A stretch of 19,711 bases of DNA, from contig FWWN02000578.1 of the NCBI GenBank assembly GCA_900175165.2, forward strand, positions 1 through 19,711, written 5' to 3'. This DNA comes from Rhizomucor pusillus (Eukaryota; Mucoromycota; Mucoromycetes; Mucorales; Lichtheimiaceae). The position numbers and the translations under genes were made by a program. Within the stretch, counting starts at the first letter, position 1; the number at the start of each line of letters is the position of its first letter. The notes under the pieces are model-generated. The model was not told where the DNA came from. It saw nothing but the letters and a program-made list of their open reading frames with translations, and ran no database searches. This document shows positions 19,236-19,711 of the stretch, in pieces.

Positions 19236-19711
19236 TCATAACCTCCTAATGATGTTCTCGCCATCTTGACAGCGTTCGTTCTTAACATCTATCGACTTCT
19301 CCCATAAGTAACAATATTCATACCGTAGGTATCGAGAGAATACAGACCGAAGCAAACCATGGCATATCACTTGTGGCATCTTTGCTCGTCTATAAAGCCT
19401 AGGATTTTTCACCATTTTGAATGTCTCCAAGACGTTGCGCGCAATCAGAGACTTGATGTTTTGAATTCATCGATTAAATAAACTTGGAACCGTTTGTTAC
19501 ATCCTTAATAGACCAATACCCGTGGCAGGGTTATGGTGCTTGTTCGTAGTCGAGCTCCGTGCTGACCAGTTTCCAATGATTAAGACAGGATCTTCTCCAA
19601 ATTGGTCCATTATGGCTTTCGCTAGCTCGTCGTCGGTTTGTTTCTTGCATAAATAGGAACGAAAACGTAGCTTCCGGTATATCAAGGATTGATAGTGTCG
19701 TGACATTATGG
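19236..19711 (-). pseudogene. Fanzor, 3' part (RuvC and zinc-ribbon end), degenerate
   Basis: Reads on the minus strand from the right edge. SRHYQSLIYRKLRFRSYLC (19705-19649) continues the frame that leaves the left edge of the window. DPVLIIGNWSA (about 19600-19570) and a Gly-Ile-Gly-Leu-Leu motif follow. After a frame change at the TAA (19497-19499), NKRFQVYLIDEFKTSSL (about 19500-19450) carries the glutamate expected in this family. A further shift leads to NVLETFKMVKNPRLYRRAKM and VICHGLLR, the usual lead into the zinc ribbon. The second cysteine pair and the final catalytic Asp motif (WNRD-like) cannot be read in any single frame, so the end is decayed. At least three frame breaks occur in about 480 bp. 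The family call is strong and function is very unlikely. Confidence 0.85.
19653..19711. repeat. Terminal direct repeat, right copy
   Basis: Identical to bases 1-59, same orientation, and flush with the window end. Overlapping the two copies gives a closed length of 19,652 bp and keeps the Fanzor reading frame. Confidence 0.97.

Overview
The window looks like nuclear DNA from a fungus, most likely an early-diverging one of the Mucoromycota (Mucorales-like). This rests on three things. The genes are intron-rich, with 47-121 bp introns that have GTAAG-type donors and CTAAC/CTGAC-like branch sites. The proteome is typically fungal: ERG25, ATG6/Vps30, the fungal mitoribosomal proteins mS26 and mL59, and a TALE homeodomain factor of the Cup9/Tos8 kind. 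There is also a multi-exon Fanzor (eukaryotic TnpB-like) coding region. The species call is inference; the exon models were built by hand and each keeps its reading frame from ATG to stop.

Layout from left to right: the 5' part of a broken Fanzor gene (1-1854, minus); an intergenic stretch with a GC-rich palindrome (2401-2450); an auxin-efflux-carrier-family transporter (2866-4454, minus, 4 exons); about 2.1 kb with no confident gene; ERG25 C-4 methylsterol oxidase (6567-7648, minus, 3 exons); a ~1 kb divergent promoter region; mitoribosomal mS26/Pet123 (8701-9456, plus); a PAQR/Izh receptor-like membrane protein (9689-11079, minus, 7 exons); a gene-poor stretch holding one possible micro-protein and an inverted pair of coding-like fragments; a TALE homeodomain gene (12872-14039, plus, 4 exons); mitoribosomal mL59 (14924-15384, plus, 2 exons); ATG6/Beclin (15435-17134, minus, 6 exons); a NIPA-type magnesium-transporter-family protein (17551-18964, minus, 4 exons); and the 3' part of a broken Fanzor gene (about 19236-19711, minus).

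The most striking structural fact is that the first 59 bases (1-59) are identical to the last 59 (19653-19711). The two Fanzor fragments join in frame through that overlap into one continuous RuvC-like region. The window therefore behaves like a closed 19,652-bp loop: a circular molecule, a tandem duplication, or an assembly loop through a repeat. The sequence alone cannot decide between these.

The cellular genes are housekeeping genes and are not arranged as a pathway cluster. They cover sterol synthesis and membrane sensing (ERG25, PAQR), transport (AEC, NIPA), mitochondrial translation (mS26, mL59), autophagy/PI3K (ATG6) and transcription (TALE factor). Two convergent pairs are tightly packed: mL59/ATG6 are 50 bp apart and mS26/PAQR 232 bp apart.
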